A stretch of 64,000 nucleotides of DNA from Kitasatospora cinereorecta (GTDB taxonomy: Bacteria; Actinomycetota; Actinomycetes; Streptomycetales; Streptomycetaceae), in contig NZ_JAMZDX010000009.1 in the NCBI RefSeq assembly GCF_024172095.1, positions 124,001 to 188,000 of the forward strand, in the 5' to 3' direction. The notes beneath the pieces were generated by a model, which was not told the DNA's origin, did no database searches, and worked only from the letters and a program-made list of their open reading frames with translations. Shown one piece after another: positions 8,471 through 16,871 of the stretch (the first letter of the stretch is position 1; each line of letters starts with the position of its first letter). The translations under genes and the position numbers were made by a program.

Positions 8471-8512
8471 AGGTGCGGACAGGAATGGACAGTGTCCGCT
8501 CCTGTCGCACCT
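8471..8512. promoter_or_regulatory. Nested inverted repeat upstream of MFS gene
   Basis: Outer arms AGGTGCGGACAGGA (8471-8484) and TCCTGTCGCACCT (8500-8512) pair with one bulged base. Inside them sits the perfect palindrome GGACAGTGTCC (8487-8497). GGACA also recurs just outside. It lies between the ATPase stop and the MFS start and could be an operator for the ATPase/HTH protein or an RNA hairpin. Confidence 0.5.
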
Positions 8513-8548
8513 GGAGAGTGGACAGCGCTCCGCAGCAGGCTGTGCGAC

Positions 8549-10087
8549 ATGAACCCCCCACGCACACCAGCGGGGCAGGCCCCTCCCGGCCCCGAACCGT
8601 ACGCCGCGCCGCTTGCTCAGCCGTACGCCGAACCGCCGGCCGAGCCGTACGCCGGACCGGCGTCCGCCGCCCGACCCGCGGCCGCACTCACGGTGCTCGC
8701 CGCAGCCCAGTTCACCGTCATGCTCGCCACCTCCGTGGTGAACGTGGCACTGCCGCAGATCCGCGCCGGCGTCGGCCTGTCCGACACCGGCACCACCTGG
8801 GTGGTCAACGCCTACGGTCTGGCCTTCGGCGCGCTGCTGCTCGCCGGCGGCCGGGCGGCCGACCTGCTCGGCCGGCGCCGGGTGCTGTGCGCCGGACTCG
8901 CCCTGTTCGCCGCCGCCTCGCTCGCGGCCGGACTGGCCACCGCCCCCGGCGTCCTGATCACCGCCCGCGCCGTCCAGGGCCTCGCCGCCGCGGCCATCGC
9001 CCCCGCCGCCCTGGCCCTGGCGATCGCCCAGTTCCCGGACGGCCCCGGACGCGGCCGGGCCCTGGGCGTGTGGGGCGCGGTCTCCGGCGCCGGGGCGGCC
9101 GGCGGAGTCCTGCTCGGCGGCATCCTCACCCAGGCCTGGGGCTGGCCCTGGATCTTCCACCTGGTGGGCCTCGGCACCGCCCTGGTCCTGGCCGCCGCGA
9201 TCGCCCTCGTCCCGGCCGCACCCCGCCCGAAGACCCTGACGGCCGGTCGCTTCGACCTGCTGGGCACCGCCACCGTCACCCTCGCCGTCACCTGCCTGGT
9301 CTGGGGCCTGACCACCGCACGCGCCGCCGGCTGGAGCGACGGCGGAGTGCTCGGCGCGCTCGGCGCGGCCGTCGTCCTGCTCGCCGCCTTCGTCGCGATC
9401 GAACGCAGCCGCCCGAACGCCCTGATACCGCCGCGGCTGCTCACCGCCGGCCGGGTCGGCGCAGGCAACCTGCTGATGGCCCTGCTCGGATCGGTGTGGA
9501 TCGCCCTGTTCTTCTTCCTCCCGCTCTACCAGCAGCAGGTCCTCCACAGCGGCCCCCTCGCCACCGGCGTGGGCCAACTCCCGCTCGCCGCAGCCAACAT
9601 GCTCGGCGCCGCGGTCGCCCCCCGGCTCGCCCGGCGGATCGGCGCCACCGCGACCGTCACCACGGCCCTGCTCCTGGAGGCCGCCGGCATGCTCTGGCTC
9701 TCGCGGATCGCCGCCGACGGAAGATACCTCACCGACATCCTCGGCCCGAGCATCCCGGTCGGCCTCGGCCTCGGCGCCGCCTTCGTCCAGCTCACCGCCC
9801 TCGCCGTGGACGGCGTACCGCCGCAGGACGCGGGCCTGGCCGGCGCCCTGGTGAACACCACCCGGCAGGTCGGCGGCGCGATCGGTCTCGCCGCCCTCGC
9901 CACCCTCGCCGGCTCCGTCACCGCCGGCGCCACCCACCAGCCCCACCTGGCGGCCCTCACCGCCGGCTACCGCACCGCCTTCGGGGTCTCGGCCGCCGTC
10001 CTGACCGCGACCGCCCTGCTGGCACTCCTCCTCGCCCGCTGCGGCCGCCGCCGCCCGGCCGCCCGGATACCGACCTCCCACCGCTGA
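8549..10087 (+). CDS. MFS drug transporter, DHA2-like (14 TM type)
   Basis: A 512-residue transporter. After a 45-residue Pro/Ala/Tyr-rich cytoplasmic tail, hydrophobic segments alternate with the MFS motif A region (GGRAADLLGRRRVL) and the TM5 motif C-like stretch (GAVSGAGAAGGVLLGG). The length and pattern fit 14-TM proton-coupled exporters of the EmrB/QacA group, which expel hydrophobic compounds. It is followed closely by SRPBCC and carotenoid oxygenase genes in the same direction (26 and 49 bp gaps), so an operon is likely. A nested inverted repeat precedes it. The substrate is unknown and could be a product or substrate of the downstream oxygenase. Confidence 0.85.
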   Translation: MNPPRTPAGQAPPGPEPYAAPLAQPYAEPPAEPYAGPASAARPAAALTVLAAAQFTVMLATSVVNVALPQIRAGVGLSDTGTTWVVNAYGLAFGALLLAGGRAADLLGRRRVLCAGLALFAAASLAAGLATAPGVLITARAVQGLAAAAIAPAALALAIAQFPDGPGRGRALGVWGAVSGAGAAGGVLLGGILTQAWGWPWIFHLVGLGTALVLAAAIALVPAAPRPKTLTAGRFDLLGTATVTLAVTCLVWGLTTARAAGWSDGGVLGALGAAVVLLAAFVAIERSRPNALIPPRLLTAGRVGAGNLLMALLGSVWIALFFFLPLYQQQVLHSGPLATGVGQLPLAAANMLGAAVAPRLARRIGATATVTTALLLEAAGMLWLSRIAADGRYLTDILGPSIPVGLGLGAAFVQLTALAVDGVPPQDAGLAGALVNTTRQVGGAIGLAALATLAGSVTAGATHQPHLAALTAGYRTAFGVSAAVLTATALLALLLARCGRRRPAARIPTSHR

Positions 10088-10113
10088 CCACCGACCGAAC
10101 AGGAAACACCACC

Positions 10114-10560
10114 ATGATCACCATCGACGAGACCGCCCCCGTCATCGTCCGCCTGAGCACCGAGATCGACGCCCCGCTCGCGACGGTGTGGCACGTCCAC
10201 ACCGACCTCGCGGCCTGGCCCGCCTGGAACACCGACATCCAGGCCATCACCGTGACCGGCCCGCTCGCCCCCGGCACCTCCTTCCGCTGGCGCACCCACG
10301 GCCTGGAGATCACCTCCACCGTCCGCGAACTGGTGCCCGGCGAGCGGATCGTCTGGGGCGGCCCCGCCGCCGGCATCGACGGAGTCCACGTCTGGACCTT
10401 CGAACAGACCGGCGACCGCGTCACCGTCCGCACCGAGGAGTCCTGGAGCGGCGCCCCGGTCGACGCCGCCGTCGACCACCTCGGCGAGGCCCTCCACTCC
10501 TCCCTCGAGAACTGGCTCGCCCACCTCAAGACCCGGGCCGAACAGCTCGCCCGCCCCTGA
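10114..10560 (+). CDS. SRPBCC (START-like) family protein
   Basis: A 148-residue protein with the helix-grip pattern: a beta strand with VIVRLSTEIDAPLATVW, then WPAWNTDI, GTSFRWRTHG and a C-terminal helix (LGEALHSSLENWLAHLK). This is the polyketide cyclase/dehydrase type of SRPBCC protein, which binds hydrophobic small molecules in a deep cavity. It sits between an MFS exporter and a carotenoid oxygenase gene, so it may carry or modify the same hydrophobic compound. A weak AGGAAA precedes the start. No catalytic residues can be named. Confidence 0.85.
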   Translation: MITIDETAPVIVRLSTEIDAPLATVWHVHTDLAAWPAWNTDIQAITVTGPLAPGTSFRWRTHGLEITSTVRELVPGERIVWGGPAAGIDGVHVWTFEQTGDRVTVRTEESWSGAPVDAAVDHLGEALHSSLENWLAHLKTRAEQLARP

Positions 10561-10609
10561 CCCCGACCACTCCGTCCGTCCCACCACCGATCCACAGGAG
10601 CGCATCACC

Positions 10610-11980
10610 ATGACCGCCGACCGCAAGCCCTACCTGACCGGCCACTACACCCCCGTCGCCGACGAGATCACCGCCACCGAGCTGACCGTCGAGGGCACCC
10701 TGCCGCCCGAGCTGACCGGCCGCCTGCTCCGCAACGGCCACAACCCGAAGCCCGGCGTCACCCCGACCCACTGGTTCAAGGGCAGCGGCATGGTCCACGG
10801 CATCCGGCTGCGCGAGGGCCGCGCCGAGTGGTACCGCAACCGCTGGGTGCACACCCCCGCCTTCGACGAGGGCGCCCCGTACATGACCGAGAAGGGCCCC
10901 GACCTGACCGCCAGCACCGCCGGCACCCACATCATCGAGCACGGCGGCCGCCTGCTCGCCCTGTGCGAGTCCAACTACCCGTTCGAGCTCACCCCCGAGC
11001 TGGAGACCATCGGCGCCCACGACTTCGGCGGCAAGCTGCGCACCGCGATGACCGCCCACCCCAAGGAGGACCCGGTCACCGGCGAGCTGCACTTCTTCGG
11101 CTCCTCGCCGTTCCCGCCCTTCCTGACGTACTACGTCTCCGACGCCAAGGGTGACATCGTCCACACCGCCGAGATCCCGGGGGCGACCGCCTCGCTCAAG
11201 CACGACTTCGCCATCACCCGCCGCCACGTCGTCTTCATCGAGGGCAACGTCACCTTCGACCCGCGCGAGCACTCCGGCATCCCGTACGCCTGGAGCGACC
11301 AGCAGCCCGCCCGCATCGGCGTCATGCCGCGCGGGGAGAACGGCACTCGGCAGATCCGCTGGTTCTCCATCGAGCCCGGCAACATGCTGCACGTCGCCAA
11401 CGCCTACGAGGACGGCAGCGGCCGCATCGTCCTGGAGGGCCCCACCGTGGACCGCGAGGGCTTCCGGCTCTCCTGGAACTGGTGGATCGGCGCCCCCGAC
11501 CGCGGCACCGAGCCCAACACCCGCTCCTACACCCGCCGCTGGGTCATCGACCTGACCGACGGCACCGTCGACGAGCAGATCGTCGACGACCTGGCGGTCG
11601 AGTTCCCGACCCTCAACGAGGCCTACCTCGGCGCCGAGAACCGCTACCACTACGCCATCTCCTTCCCCGACGACAAGGGCTTCGGCGGCTACGGCGTGGT
11701 CAAGTACGACCGCACCACCGGCGCCCGCCGCATCCACCAGGCCGGCGACGCCCGACTGCCCAGCGAGGCCGTGTTCGTCGCCGCCGACGGAGCCGGCCGC
11801 GAGGACGACGGCTACCTGCTCACCGTCGTCTCCGACCTCAAGCAGGACGCCTCGCAGCTCCTCGTCCTCGACGCCTCCGGCCTCGACACCATCGCCACCG
11901 TCCACCTGCCCCGCCGGGTCACCGCCGGAATCCACGGCTCCTGGATTCCCGACACCGAGCTGAACACCCACCAGGGCTGA
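10610..11980 (+). CDS. Carotenoid/stilbene cleavage oxygenase family protein
   Basis: A 456-residue protein of the RPE65/carotenoid cleavage dioxygenase family, which uses non-heme Fe(II) held by four His to split a C=C bond with O2. The N-terminus LTGRLLRNGHNPKP is typical of the family. The four likely iron ligands are H150 (TAHPKEDP), H198 (LKHDF), H261 (MLHVANAYED) and H442 (GIHGSW), the last near the C-terminus as expected. CAGGAG is eight bases before the ATG. It closes the series ATPase-MFS-SRPBCC-oxygenase. Bacterial members cleave apocarotenoids, lignostilbenes or related phenylpropenes, and the sequence does not decide which. Confidence 0.88.
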   Translation: MTADRKPYLTGHYTPVADEITATELTVEGTLPPELTGRLLRNGHNPKPGVTPTHWFKGSGMVHGIRLREGRAEWYRNRWVHTPAFDEGAPYMTEKGPDLTASTAGTHIIEHGGRLLALCESNYPFELTPELETIGAHDFGGKLRTAMTAHPKEDPVTGELHFFGSSPFPPFLTYYVSDAKGDIVHTAEIPGATASLKHDFAITRRHVVFIEGNVTFDPREHSGIPYAWSDQQPARIGVMPRGENGTRQIRWFSIEPGNMLHVANAYEDGSGRIVLEGPTVDREGFRLSWNWWIGAPDRGTEPNTRSYTRRWVIDLTDGTVDEQIVDDLAVEFPTLNEAYLGAENRYHYAISFPDDKGFGGYGVVKYDRTTGARRIHQAGDARLPSEAVFVAADGAGREDDGYLLTVVSDLKQDASQLLVLDASGLDTIATVHLPRRVTAGIHGSWIPDTELNTHQG

Positions 11981-12098
11981 TCACAACCCCCCGCCCCGGA
12001 CCGGCCCGGAGCCGCGACGATGCCCCACCCGGTATCGCCGCGGCTCGCCGCCGTACACCGTCCGACCCTGCCGCCTCCAGCCCGAAGGAGCAGTTCCG

Positions 12099-12254
<156 letters not shown>

Positions 12255-12263
12255 CATGGCGTG

Positions 12264-12938
12264 ATGAAGCTTCGCCTCACCGACTCCGGCGTCAGGAACG
12301 CGAGCATCCTGACTGCGCTGGTCGATCTCCTCGGCAAGCCGATCGCCGAGGCCCGTGCCCTCTGCATCCCCACCGCGGGCTACGGGGGGCCCTACGCGGA
12401 TCCGGGCGGACCGTGGCGCTTCATCAGCGGACGGTCCCCCAGCCCCATGACCGAGCTGGGGTGGAAGTCGGTGGGCGTACTGGAGCTCACCGCACTGCCC
12501 ACCATCGACAAGGAACTCTGGGTCTCCTGGGTCCGAGAGGCGGACGCCCTGCTGGTCAACGGCGGCGATGCGCTCTACCTGGGCCACTGGATGCGGGAGT
12601 CCGGGCTGGCCGACCTACTCCCGTCGCTGCGCGACACGGTCTACGTGGGGCTCAGCGCCGGGAGCATGGTCCTGACTCCCCGTATCGGGGAGGCGTTCGT
12701 CGGCTGGAAGCCGCCCACCGGCGGCGACAGCACGCTGGGGGTCGTCGACTTCTCCATCTTCCCGCACCTCGACAGCCCGGGCTGTCCGGAGAACACCATG
12801 CCCGAGGCGGAACGCTGGGCCGCCGAGATCGCGGGTCCGGCCTACGCCATGGACGCCGAGACCGCGATCAAGGTGGTCGACGGCAGCGTCGAGGTCGTCT
12901 CCGAGGGCCACTGGAAGCTGTTCGACCCGGCGTCCTGA
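12264..12938 (+). CDS. Peptidase S51 / type 1 glutamine amidotransferase-like protein
   Basis: A 224-residue protein resembling dipeptidase E (S51). Features are an N-terminal strand and TSN-like loop, ADALLVNGGDALYLGHW (the GGN/D-T motif of the family) and the nucleophile elbow GLSAGSM with S131. S51 enzymes cleave N-terminal Asp-X dipeptides or act as cyanophycinases, and many actinomycete members are uncharacterised. The closing His/Glu of the triad is not certain (candidate H in FPHLDSP). ATG 12264 lies six bases after TAGCAT, consistent with a leaderless mRNA. Cytoplasmic: no signal peptide. Confidence 0.75.
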   Translation: MKLRLTDSGVRNASILTALVDLLGKPIAEARALCIPTAGYGGPYADPGGPWRFISGRSPSPMTELGWKSVGVLELTALPTIDKELWVSWVREADALLVNGGDALYLGHWMRESGLADLLPSLRDTVYVGLSAGSMVLTPRIGEAFVGWKPPTGGDSTLGVVDFSIFPHLDSPGCPENTMPEAERWAAEIAGPAYAMDAETAIKVVDGSVEVVSEGHWKLFDPAS

Positions 12939-12995
12939 ACGCCGCCCGACCTCCCCTCGGTCGGTCGTGTCAGTGGGGCGTGAGAGGTTTCACCC

Positions 12996-14252
12996 GTGAC
13001 GAGCACTACGACTGACACCGTTCTCGCCGGCCTCGACGACATCGACTGGGCCTCGCTGGAGCACGCCTACGGTGAGGCCGCCGACGTTCCTTCCCAGCTC
13101 TGCGCCCTGTGCGGCGAGGATCCGGAGGGACGCCGACAGGCCGTGCACACGTTGTACAGCAACATCTTCCACCAGGGCAGCCGCTACGGGGCCTCGGCCT
13201 TCGCCGTGCCGTTCCTGGCCCGCCTGGCCGCCGCCCCCGGCCTGCCCGACCGGGCCGAGGCCGTCGCGCTGATGGCGGCGCTGGCGATCGGCTACGACGA
13301 GTCGCACCTCCCGGACGGGCTCGCCGTCGAGCAGTGGCGCCGGCAGATTGCGGAGCTGCGGGCGCAGGACCCGGCCGAAGTGCTCGCCGCGTACGACGCC
13401 TGGGTTGCCGAGGCCACCGACGAGGGGGAGCGCCGGGTCCGCGACTTCCGGCGCCGGATGTACGACCACGACCAGCAGTTGGCGTCCGCGGAGGCGGAGC
13501 TGGCGGCGTACGACGCGGTGCGGCGGGAGGTCCCGGCACTGACCGCGCTGCTCGCCGACGCGGAGCCCGCCGTCCGGGCCGCCACCGCGTATCTGCTGGC
13601 CTGGTTCCCCGAGGAGGCCGCAACCACGCTGCCCGGCCTGCTGGACCTGGCCCGGCGTGAGACCAACCCGGCCGTCTCCGCCACCGCCCTGGTCGCCGTC
13701 GGCCTGCTCGGCGACGCGGCAACCGCAGCCGTCCTGCGGCCGTTCCTCGCCGTCGCCGACCGGTCGGTGCGGTGGGGCGCCGCCATCGCCCTCGCCCGCC
13801 TGGGCAGCGCCGGAGCCGAGTCCGCCGTCGACGCGGCGGTGCTCGCCGAACTGGCCGCCGCCGAGGCCGAGGAGCCCGAGCCGGGCGCGCCCGGGATCCC
13901 GTTCCACGAGGGCGACCTGCGCGGCTACGCCGCCGTCGCACTGGCCCAACTCGCCGACCGCTACCCGGCCGAGGCCCTGGACGCGGTCACCACCGGCCTC
14001 GCCTCGGCGGTCGGACCGGCCGCCTTCCCGGTGACCGCGGCCGCCCTCCGACTCGCCTTCGGTACCGAACCCCCCGCTGCGCTCCCGGCGTTCGCCGAGC
14101 TCGACCCGGGGCAGCAGCGGCTGGTCCGCGCCCTGGCCTCGCTCGGCGAGGACACCTGGCGCTGGGGCAACTTCATGGAGATCCTGCACGGCTGGCACCT
14201 CCCGCACAGCCGGCCGGAGCTGCGGACGTACGCCGGTCTCACGGCCGACTGA
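12996..14252 (+). CDS. HEAT-repeat-like protein
   Basis: A 418-residue all-helical Ala/Leu-rich protein starting at GTG with GAGAGG upstream. Repeating helical pairs such as ALTALLADAEPAVRAATAYLLAWFPEEA and SVRWGAAIALARLGS fit the HEAT/PBS-lyase HEAT pattern (about residues 175-370). The first 100 residues contain CALCGEDPEG, a Cys pair seen in related streptomycete proteins. HEAT repeats mediate protein contacts, and no enzyme motif is visible. It is preceded by the S51-like gene on the same strand with a 57-bp gap and ends convergent to a LysR gene. Confidence 0.75.
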   Translation: MTSTTTDTVLAGLDDIDWASLEHAYGEAADVPSQLCALCGEDPEGRRQAVHTLYSNIFHQGSRYGASAFAVPFLARLAAAPGLPDRAEAVALMAALAIGYDESHLPDGLAVEQWRRQIAELRAQDPAEVLAAYDAWVAEATDEGERRVRDFRRRMYDHDQQLASAEAELAAYDAVRREVPALTALLADAEPAVRAATAYLLAWFPEEAATTLPGLLDLARRETNPAVSATALVAVGLLGDAATAAVLRPFLAVADRSVRWGAAIALARLGSAGAESAVDAAVLAELAAAEAEEPEPGAPGIPFHEGDLRGYAAVALAQLADRYPAEALDAVTTGLASAVGPAAFPVTAAALRLAFGTEPPAALPAFAELDPGQQRLVRALASLGEDTWRWGNFMEILHGWHLPHSRPELRTYAGLTAD

Positions 14253-14460
14253 ACGCCACGACCAGCGGGTTCGTCATGCAGCGACCGCGCCCCGGGACGG
14301 CGCATGGCCCGCCCCGGGGCCCGGTACTCTGATCCGCCGGCGTAGCAGGGTCGTGTCGGACATTCAGCAAGACCGCTGTCGTCATTACCGCGAAGTTCGC
14401 TGGGCGCAGGGGCTTGGGCCTCGCCACCGCAGGCGTCCGTCTCGCTCGACCTCTTGCGTG

Positions 14461-15363
14461 TCAGTCCGGCAGCCAGTGCAGCTCGTGCGCCAGGGTTTTG
14501 GCGACGGCACGGATGCGGCGGTGCAGTGGCGACTGCTCGCGGGGGAGGACCAGGTGGTACGTCAGGCCGGGCGCGCCCCGCAGCGGTCGCCAGGTGAGAC
14601 CGGCCGGTTGTGCCGTGGCTGCGGCTTCTCCGGCCGGGGCGAGCGTGACCCCGTCGCGCAGGTCGCGCTGAGACATGTCGAAAGAGACTGCGGGCGTGTG
14701 GAATCGGGGGAGTGGTCGGGTGTCTCGGAACAGTGCGGACAGCTGATCGTGGATCACGGGGTTGGCCGCACGGTCCGGGAGCCGCAGCGGATACGCGGCC
14801 GCGTCGGCGATCTCGATCTCCGGGTGTTCGGCCAGCGGATGATGCTGCGCCAGCTGGACCCCGATGCGCGCACGCCGCAGCAGGAACCGGCGCACGCCAC
14901 GGCCCGGTTGTTCACCGCGGGTGATCCCGGCGTCGATGCGGCCGTCGGCGACCGCGGGGGAGATCTCCGGTGTCGCCATCGGGACCGCGCCGACCTCGAG
15001 TCCGCTGTTGCCGCGAATCAGCCTGTCCACCAGCGCCGGTGCCGTCTCGGCCCCGGCGCTGAGGCTGTATCCGATGCGCAGCGTGCCCAGTTCACCTGCC
15101 GCCGCGCTCCGGGCGGTGTCCCATGCCCGGTCCAGCGCCGCCAGCGCGGGCGGCGCGGACTCCGCCAAAGCCGCACCGGCCGTGGTCAGAACGACGCTAC
15201 GCGTGTCGCGGACCAGCAGGGCCGTACCGAGTTCCGCCTCCAATCGGCGCATTCGGGCGCTGAGTGCGGGCTGTGCGATACCGATCCGTGCGGCCGCGCG
15301 GGTGAAGTTCAACTCCTGCGCCAGCACCAGGAAGTAGCGCAGGCTCACCGTATCCGGCGCCAC
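14461..15363 (-). CDS. LysR family transcriptional regulator
   Basis: A 300-residue regulator with the typical N-terminal winged HTH (SLRYFLVLAQELNFTRAAAR ... QPALSARMRRLE, residues 6-50) and a periplasmic-binding-like effector domain. GTG 15363 is chosen because GGGAGG lies five bases upstream and it begins the HTH at the usual distance; the longer frame to 15435 has no ribosome site. A TAGACT box (minus strand, 15404-15399) is a candidate -10. The gene is divergent from the DUF1330 gene, the usual arrangement in which a LysR regulator controls its neighbour. The effector is unknown. Confidence 0.85.
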   Translation of the reverse strand: MAPDTVSLRYFLVLAQELNFTRAAARIGIAQPALSARMRRLEAELGTALLVRDTRSVVLTTAGAALAESAPPALAALDRAWDTARSAAAGELGTLRIGYSLSAGAETAPALVDRLIRGNSGLEVGAVPMATPEISPAVADGRIDAGITRGEQPGRGVRRFLLRRARIGVQLAQHHPLAEHPEIEIADAAAYPLRLPDRAANPVIHDQLSALFRDTRPLPRFHTPAVSFDMSQRDLRDGVTLAPAGEAAATAQPAGLTWRPLRGAPGLTYHLVLPREQSPLHRRIRAVAKTLAHELHWLPD

Positions 15364-15489
15364 GTGCCCTCCCTGCCGATTGATAACGATCCGTTCTGAG
15401 TCTATCCCGTACCGGTCTTTCCCTCGGCCGCACATCGAGCCCTAACCTGCGGATATGGCGATTCAACGTGCCGAACACAGGAGGTTTCC
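15364..15489. promoter_or_regulatory. Divergent LysR/DUF1330 promoter region
   Basis: This 126-bp spacer holds a TAGACT -10 candidate for the LysR gene (minus, 15404-15399) and a CTAACCT segment near 15433-15439 that may serve the DUF1330 gene. GATA at 15382 and TATC near 15403 form a weak inverted pair. The LysR protein would be expected to bind here, but no clear T-N11-A box was singled out. Confidence 0.4.
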
Positions 15490-15783
15490 ATGGCCAAGGG
15501 CTACTGGGTCAGTGTCTACCCCGCCATTTCCGACCCTGAGGAGTTGACTGCTTACGGCAAGCTGGCCGGTCCGGCTGTCCGGGCCGGTGGCGGGCGCACC
15601 CTGTCCCGTGGCGGTCGAGTCGTCGCCCACGAGGCCGGAATCACGCAACGCGTCGTTCTGGTCGAGTTCGACAGCTTTGAACAGGCCGTCGCGGCATACG
15701 AGAGCGAGGCATATCAGGAGGCACTGGTGGCCCTCCCCGACGGCGTCGAGCGCGACTTCCGCATCGTCGAAGGCATCGACTGA
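15490..15783 (+). CDS. DUF1330 family protein
   Basis: A 97-residue protein starting MAKGYWVSVYPAISDPEELT with AGGAGG eight bases upstream. The pattern Y-W-V, D-P-E/Y, AGGGRTLSRGG, RVVLVEFDSFEQA and YQEAL is that of DUF1330, a dimeric alpha/beta-barrel (ferredoxin-like) family of small proteins of unknown activity. It is divergent from the LysR gene and probably its target. Convergent with the esterase gene, 83 bp apart. Confidence 0.85.
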   Translation: MAKGYWVSVYPAISDPEELTAYGKLAGPAVRAGGGRTLSRGGRVVAHEAGITQRVVLVEFDSFEQAVAAYESEAYQEALVALPDGVERDFRIVEGID

Positions 15784-15866
15784 CCGGCGGGCCCAGCCAT
15801 CGCTGAGCATCCGTCACCTGAAACGCACACGGTGCTGAACGACGACTCACGAGCGGGCTCCGAGCT

Positions 15867-16790
15867 CTACCGGGCTGACGTGGCCGCGGAGTCGGGACTG
15901 TGGACGTGCTGCGTGAGGAAGAGGGCTGCGCGGTCCAGTGCCTGGTCGGCCTCGTCGAGCACGCCGGCGAAGGACTGGAACACGTGGGGTACGTCGGCGG
16001 TGATGTCGAGGATCACGTCCACTCCGCCTGCGCGGGCGCGGGCGGCCATGCGGGTGGAGTCGTCCAGGAGTACTTCGTCAGTACCCGCCTGGAGGAGCAT
16101 CGGCGGGAAGCCTGTCGGGTCGGCGAGGACGGCGGGGCTGAGCATGGGCTGGTGCGGGTCGGCTCCCGCCAGGTACATGGCCCCGGTGCGTCCCAGGCTC
16201 TCGCGGGTGAAGAACGGGTCGATGCCTGCTTTGGTGTCCATGCTCTCGCCCGTCCGGGTGGCGTCGAGGCCGGGGGAGAAGGCCACGATCGCGGCGGGCA
16301 TCGGGAGACCGGCGTCGCGGGCGGCGAGGCAGGTGGTGACGGTGAGGCCGCCGCCGGCGGAGTCCCCGGCGAACGCGATGGTCGAAGGGTCTTCGCCGCT
16401 GTCGAGGAGGGCGCGGTAGGCGCTCAGCGCGTCCTCGATGGCGGCCGGGAACGGGTGCTCCGGGGCGAGCCGGTAGTCCAGCGAGTACGCCGTGAGCCCG
16501 GTCCTGGCCACGAGGTTCCCCGTCAGCGACAGCGCGGTCTCGGGGGAGCCGAACACCCAGCCGCCGCCGTGGAAGTACAGGATCGTCCCGGTGCGCGTCC
16601 CGGTGCCCGGCTCGACGTGCAGCGCCGGTCGGTCGCCGAGCGTCGTCCTGGTGATGCGGAGGCCGTCCGGGACGACCATCCGGGCCATCATCGCCTTGAA
16701 TCCGGCTCGGATCGCCTCGACCGACCGGGGGCCGTCGGGCCGGGGCTGCCGCAGCATCGCGCTGACCTGCGTGCGCTGTTCCTTGCTCAT
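15867..16790 (-). CDS. HSL-type alpha/beta hydrolase (carboxylesterase)
   Basis: A 307-residue esterase of the hormone-sensitive lipase family. The oxyanion motif HGGG is at 74-77, the nucleophile S144 lies in GDSAGGG, and the acid and base of the triad are probably D238 (QAGTDEVLLDD) and H269 (DVPHVFQ). YRLAPEHPFPAA is the typical HSL signature. It hydrolyses short-chain esters in the cytoplasm. The start is ATG 16790; the frame extends to 16841, but that would put the start inside the MarR operator. It is divergent from the MarR gene at 16861, with two identical palindromic sites between, so repression by MarR is likely. Confidence 0.88.
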   Translation of the reverse strand: MSKEQRTQVSAMLRQPRPDGPRSVEAIRAGFKAMMARMVVPDGLRITRTTLGDRPALHVEPGTGTRTGTILYFHGGGWVFGSPETALSLTGNLVARTGLTAYSLDYRLAPEHPFPAAIEDALSAYRALLDSGEDPSTIAFAGDSAGGGLTVTTCLAARDAGLPMPAAIVAFSPGLDATRTGESMDTKAGIDPFFTRESLGRTGAMYLAGADPHQPMLSPAVLADPTGFPPMLLQAGTDEVLLDDSTRMAARARAGGVDVILDITADVPHVFQSFAGVLDEADQALDRAALFLTQHVHSPDSAATSAR

Positions 16791-16824
16791 GATGCGTGGT
16801 CCCGTCGTAGGTAACTTCTTCGGC

Positions 16825-16871
16825 ACTATATGCCATGGCATCTAACGTAGACTATATGCCATGGCATCTAA
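16825..16871. promoter_or_regulatory. Tandem 21-bp MarR operators overlapping the marR start
   Basis: ACTATATGCCATGGCATCTAA occurs twice, at 16825-16845 and 16851-16871, 26 bp apart. Each copy holds the perfect 12-bp palindrome ATGCCATGGCAT (16830-16841 and 16856-16867), extended by TA/TA flanks. The second copy contains the ATG and first codons of the MarR gene. TAGACT (16848-16853) is a -10 candidate for a leaderless MarR transcript, and TATAGT (minus, 16830-16825) for the esterase. Both promoters would be covered when the sites are bound. Confidence 0.8.

Noticed and set aside
5576..10081. A 1501-codon open frame on the minus strand
   Set aside because: Only its last 191 codons (the methyltransferase) have real protein character; the rest is a Gly/Arg/Ala-rich shadow of the ATPase and MFS genes, a common effect of very high GC.
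14253..14460. Possible transposon end or RNA gene between the HEAT-like and LysR genes
   Set aside because: TACTCT and a CCCCGGG inverted pair are visible, but no tRNA fold, inverted-repeat end or coding frame could be supported.
16791..16841. Upstream ATG 16841 for the esterase
   Set aside because: That ATG lies inside the MarR operator palindrome, and the first 17 residues do not look like an HSL N-terminus.
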